Of a stretch of DNA of 14,450 nucleotides, positions 13,098-14,450 are shown piece by piece; the first letter of the stretch is position 1, and every line of letters begins with the position of its first letter. Both the position numbers and the translations under genes were made by a program. This stretch comes from Acidimicrobiaceae bacterium (GTDB taxonomy: Bacteria; Actinomycetota; Acidimicrobiia; Acidimicrobiales; Palsa-688). Where the stretch lies: positions 1 through 14,450 of the forward strand of contig PMHU01000109.1 in assembly GCA_003156795.1 (NCBI GenBank), in the 5' to 3' direction. Under the pieces are notes generated by a model. The model did no database searches and was not told the origin of the DNA. It saw nothing but the letters and a program-made list of their open reading frames with translations.

Positions 13098-13708
13098 GCT
13101 CCAGCCTCCTCGGTCCGTCGGCGCCGGACCTCTGCCAGTTCTGCTCGGCCCTTTGGGATGTAGGTGATGGCTGCGTACCATCCGAATGCGAGACCCGGTA
13201 TTACAAATACCCAAGCGAGGGCTTCGGCTATCCGATGCCAGTCGTCGTTGGCGTGTCCGCCGAGGAACAGCGGCAGGGCCACCATGAGGGCGAACGTGCC
13301 GGCCTTACCGGACCATTGCACCTCCATACGCCGACCGCCTGCAACCGCCACATAAACGAACCCGACGGCCACGAACGCCTCGCGAGCCAACGCCAAGACG
13401 GCAACCCACACCGGGACGGCCTGGACCACGATGATGGAAATGGCAGCCACACTTAGAAGCAAGCGGTCCGCCAAAGGGTCGAGGACCTTACCCACGTTCG
13501 AGACCTGATTGAAGTGCCGGGCCACGTAGCCGTCGACCCCATCGGTGATGCCGAGTCCAGCCAGAAGAAGCCCAGCTGGGTACCAACCGGCTCGGTGAGG
13601 CCGGGCGAGCAGCAGGACGAACAGGGGCACGCAGAACAGCCGGAGCAGGGTCAAAGCATTGGGAACGGTCAGGATGCGATCCTCGCCTGGTGTCGCATCG
13701 ACGGCCAT
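13094..13708 (-). CDS. pgsA: CDP-alcohol phosphatidyltransferase (phosphatidylglycerophosphate synthase family)
   Basis: A 204-residue integral membrane enzyme of phospholipid synthesis that joins a CDP-diacylglycerol to an alcohol, most likely glycerol-3-phosphate. The signature D-x2-DG-x2-AR-x8-G-x3-D-x3-D is exact: Asp56, Asp59-Gly60, Ala63-Arg64, Gly73, Asp77 and Asp81. These Asp residues bind the metal ions and the catalytic base is the last one. Hydrophobic segments suggest about five or six membrane spans (for example 25-36, 43-55, 83-105, 108-123, 137-150, 161-182). It is coupled by a 4-bp overlap to the large nucleotidyltransferase fusion. The start ATG has TAGACT six bases before it. 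PgsA, CdsA-dependent inositol and cardiolipin enzymes share this motif, so the acceptor alcohol is inferred from length and the gcvH neighbourhood (pgsA2 in Mycobacterium). Confidence 0.88.
   Translation of the reverse strand: MAVDATPGEDRILTVPNALTLLRLFCVPLFVLLLARPHRAGWYPAGLLLAGLGITDGVDGYVARHFNQVSNVGKVLDPLADRLLLSVAAISIIVVQAVPVWVAVLALAREAFVAVGFVYVAVAGGRRMEVQWSGKAGTFALMVALPLFLGGHANDDWHRIAEALAWVFVIPGLAFGWYAAITYIPKGRAELAEVRRRRTEEAGA
13105..13111 (-). promoter_or_regulatory. Shine-Dalgarno (GAGGAGG) of the fusion gene
   Basis: GAGGAGG lies 7 bases before the ATG at 13097, inside the 3' end of pgsA. It decides the start against the longer open frame to 13214, which would overlap pgsA by over 100 bp. 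Confidence 0.75.
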
Positions 13709-13714
13709 GGGCGG

Positions 13715-13720
13715 AGTCTA
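13715..13720 (-). promoter_or_regulatory. Predicted -10 box (TAGACT) for a leaderless pgsA mRNA
   Basis: TAGACT lies at -12 to -7 from the pgsA ATG and no ribosome binding site is seen. It would also drive the coupled fusion gene. Confidence 0.5.
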
Positions 13721-13832
13721 AGTGCGATTGCCCCAGACGGTCCCCCAAGACTCTGACCCTTGCGCAAGCCAATCAATGGGGAAATCAGGCACGGGCCGAC
13801 CACGAGTGGGTCTGTGCGTCGGCGGGACGGCT

Positions 13833-14201
13833 TCAGGATGAGGCCGCGCCCACCTGCCAGCGGAGGTGGCCGCGCCCGTCGATTTCGACCACTTCGACGG
13901 GGGTCTTCTTGCCGGCCGAGACCACCGAGCACTCGAAGTGCAGCCCGGAGCGAACCGGCTCGCTTCTGGGGCAAGAGACCGTCGGAGCGTTGTTCGTAGC
14001 CTCCTGGGTCTGGATCCCCAGTGCGATCTCGGAGGCGACGTCGGGACCGTGAAGGGTCTTGGGAGCGGAGTGGTCGAGATCACCTCCCCCGACGGCTACC
14101 GCGATGATCACCAGAACCGTCAAGGCGATGGCTCCCGGCAGCCAGTACCCGCGGCGTGGGCGGCCGGGACCTGCGGCTTCGGGAACGTCTGGGCTGGACA
14201 T
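13833..14201 (-). CDS. Membrane-anchored DUF4333-type protein
   Basis: A 122-residue protein with a basic N-terminus (GPGRPRRGYWLPG), one membrane segment at about 23-43 (AIALTVLVIIAVAVGGG) and an extracytoplasmic domain. The domain has the layout I associate with DUF4333: PDVASEIALGI, then VSCPRSEPVRSGLHFECSV with two cysteines (likely a disulfide), then VEVVEIDGRGHLRWQV. These domains occur in actinobacterial envelope proteins of unknown function; many are lipoproteins, but this one has no lipobox. The ATG at 14201 was chosen because the upstream part of the open frame (to 14399) runs antisense through the NifU-type gene and lacks features, and because TAACCT lies 7 bases before it. It diverges from the NifU-type gene with 51 bp between the starts. 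Confidence 0.78.
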   Translation of the reverse strand: MSSPDVPEAAGPGRPRRGYWLPGAIALTVLVIIAVAVGGGDLDHSAPKTLHGPDVASEIALGIQTQEATNNAPTVSCPRSEPVRSGLHFECSVVSAGKKTPVEVVEIDGRGHLRWQVGAASS

Positions 14202-14208
14202 CGAATCC

Positions 14209-14214
14209 AGGTTA
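14209..14214 (-). promoter_or_regulatory. Predicted -10 box (TAACCT) for a leaderless DUF4333 mRNA
   Basis: TAACCT lies at -13 to -8 from the ATG at 14201, within the 51-bp divergent gap, and there is no ribosome binding site. Confidence 0.42.
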
Positions 14215-14242
14215 AGTCGTCTATGCGTGGCAGACTGGCGAC

Positions 14243-14248
14243 GGAGGT
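14243..14248 (+). promoter_or_regulatory. Shine-Dalgarno (GGAGGT) of the NifU-type gene
   Basis: GGAGGT lies 4 bases before the ATG at 14253. The spacing is short but usable, and it supports that start. Confidence 0.65.
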
Positions 14249-14252
14249 AACG

Positions 14253-14450
14253 ATGCTCACCGACGAAGAACGGGCCCAGCGGCTCGCCGATCTCAACGAA
14301 CTGATCGAGCTGATCCGCCCGGCCGTGCAGGCCGATGGCGGGGACCTGGTCATGACCAGCGCCGACGTGTCCTCGGGTGTGGTGGAAGTCCAGTTGCAAG
14401 GTTCCTGCTCTTCGTGTGCCATCAGCAGCACCACCCTCCAGGCGGGAGTC
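14253..14450 (+). CDS. NifU C-terminal-domain Fe-S scaffold protein (cut by window edge)
   Basis: The first 66 residues of a NifU C-terminal (Nfu-type) protein, a carrier that binds a [4Fe-4S] cluster between two subunits and hands it to target enzymes. Visible features: the opening helix LADLNELIELIRPAVQADGGDLVM (11-34), a strand VVEVQLQGSC (43-52) and the cluster-binding CxxC, Cys52-Ser-Ser-Cys55, followed by AISSTTLQAGV. The motif starts almost at the N-terminus, so this is a stand-alone domain without the NifU scaffold part. Usually about 20 more residues would follow, but these lie beyond the window. It diverges from the DUF4333 gene. It is the only recognisable Fe-S assembly gene in the window, about 9.8 kb from the SufR-like regulator, so no direct link is claimed. 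Confidence 0.9.
   Translation, partial: MLTDEERAQRLADLNELIELIRPAVQADGGDLVMTSADVSSGVVEVQLQGSCSSCAISSTTLQAGV

Noticed and set aside
13833..14399. Longer version of the DUF4333 protein starting at 14399
   Set aside because: The extra 66 residues are antisense to the NifU-type gene and the membrane segment would be internal; the ATG at 14201 is better.

Overview
The window is GC-rich (roughly two thirds G+C by eye) and tightly packed. It looks like an actinobacterial chromosome, possibly from the Acidimicrobiia or a related deep lineage. The main evidence is the run gcvH, FHA protein (GarA-like), MerR, DUF151 nuclease, MerR on the minus strand. This is the order I know from Mycobacterium (Rv1826 to Rv1830). 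A DUF4333 protein and many start codons with a TANNNT box 6-7 nt upstream (leaderless style) agree with this. No rRNA, tRNA, CRISPR array or insertion sequence was recognised.

Region 1 (1-1379, minus strand): the 5' part of a UvrA-like ABC ATPase running off the left edge, a VOC/glyoxalase-fold protein and a short AraC-type regulator. Region 2 (1380-1835) is the only long gene-free stretch. It holds two AT-rich palindromes with the same layout, GATAR-N6-YTATC. One lies upstream of the araC-type gene and one just upstream of the next operon.

Region 3 (1836-4497, plus strand): a three-gene operon joined by 4-bp stop/start overlaps. It encodes an SDR oxidoreductase, a divergent QueA-like SAM:tRNA ribosyltransferase-isomerase, and a SufR-like winged-helix regulator with three of the four cysteines of the Fe-S-sensing pattern. 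This is the least ordinary part of the window. I suggest an Fe-S- or redox-responsive, self-regulated operon for a nucleoside- or SAM-derived modification, but its substrate is unknown.

Region 4 (4498-6042, plus strand): an 18-bp tandem repeat, a tyrosine recombinase with all catalytic residues, and a small helical protein of unknown function.

Region 5 (6062-13708, minus strand): read in the direction of transcription, pgsA (phosphatidylglycerophosphate synthase family), a large nucleotidyltransferase/LbH/phosphomannomutase fusion whose mutase half has lost its catalytic serine, gcvH, a zinc-ribbon FHA protein, a MerR with a very long linker, a DUF151 nuclease, a second MerR, and gcvT. Glycine cleavage (GcvH, GcvT) is thus interleaved with a likely GarA-type regulatory module. 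gcvP and gcvL are not in the window.

Region 6 (13833-14450): a membrane-anchored DUF4333 protein (minus strand) diverges from the start of a NifU-type Fe-S scaffold protein (plus strand), which is cut by the window edge.
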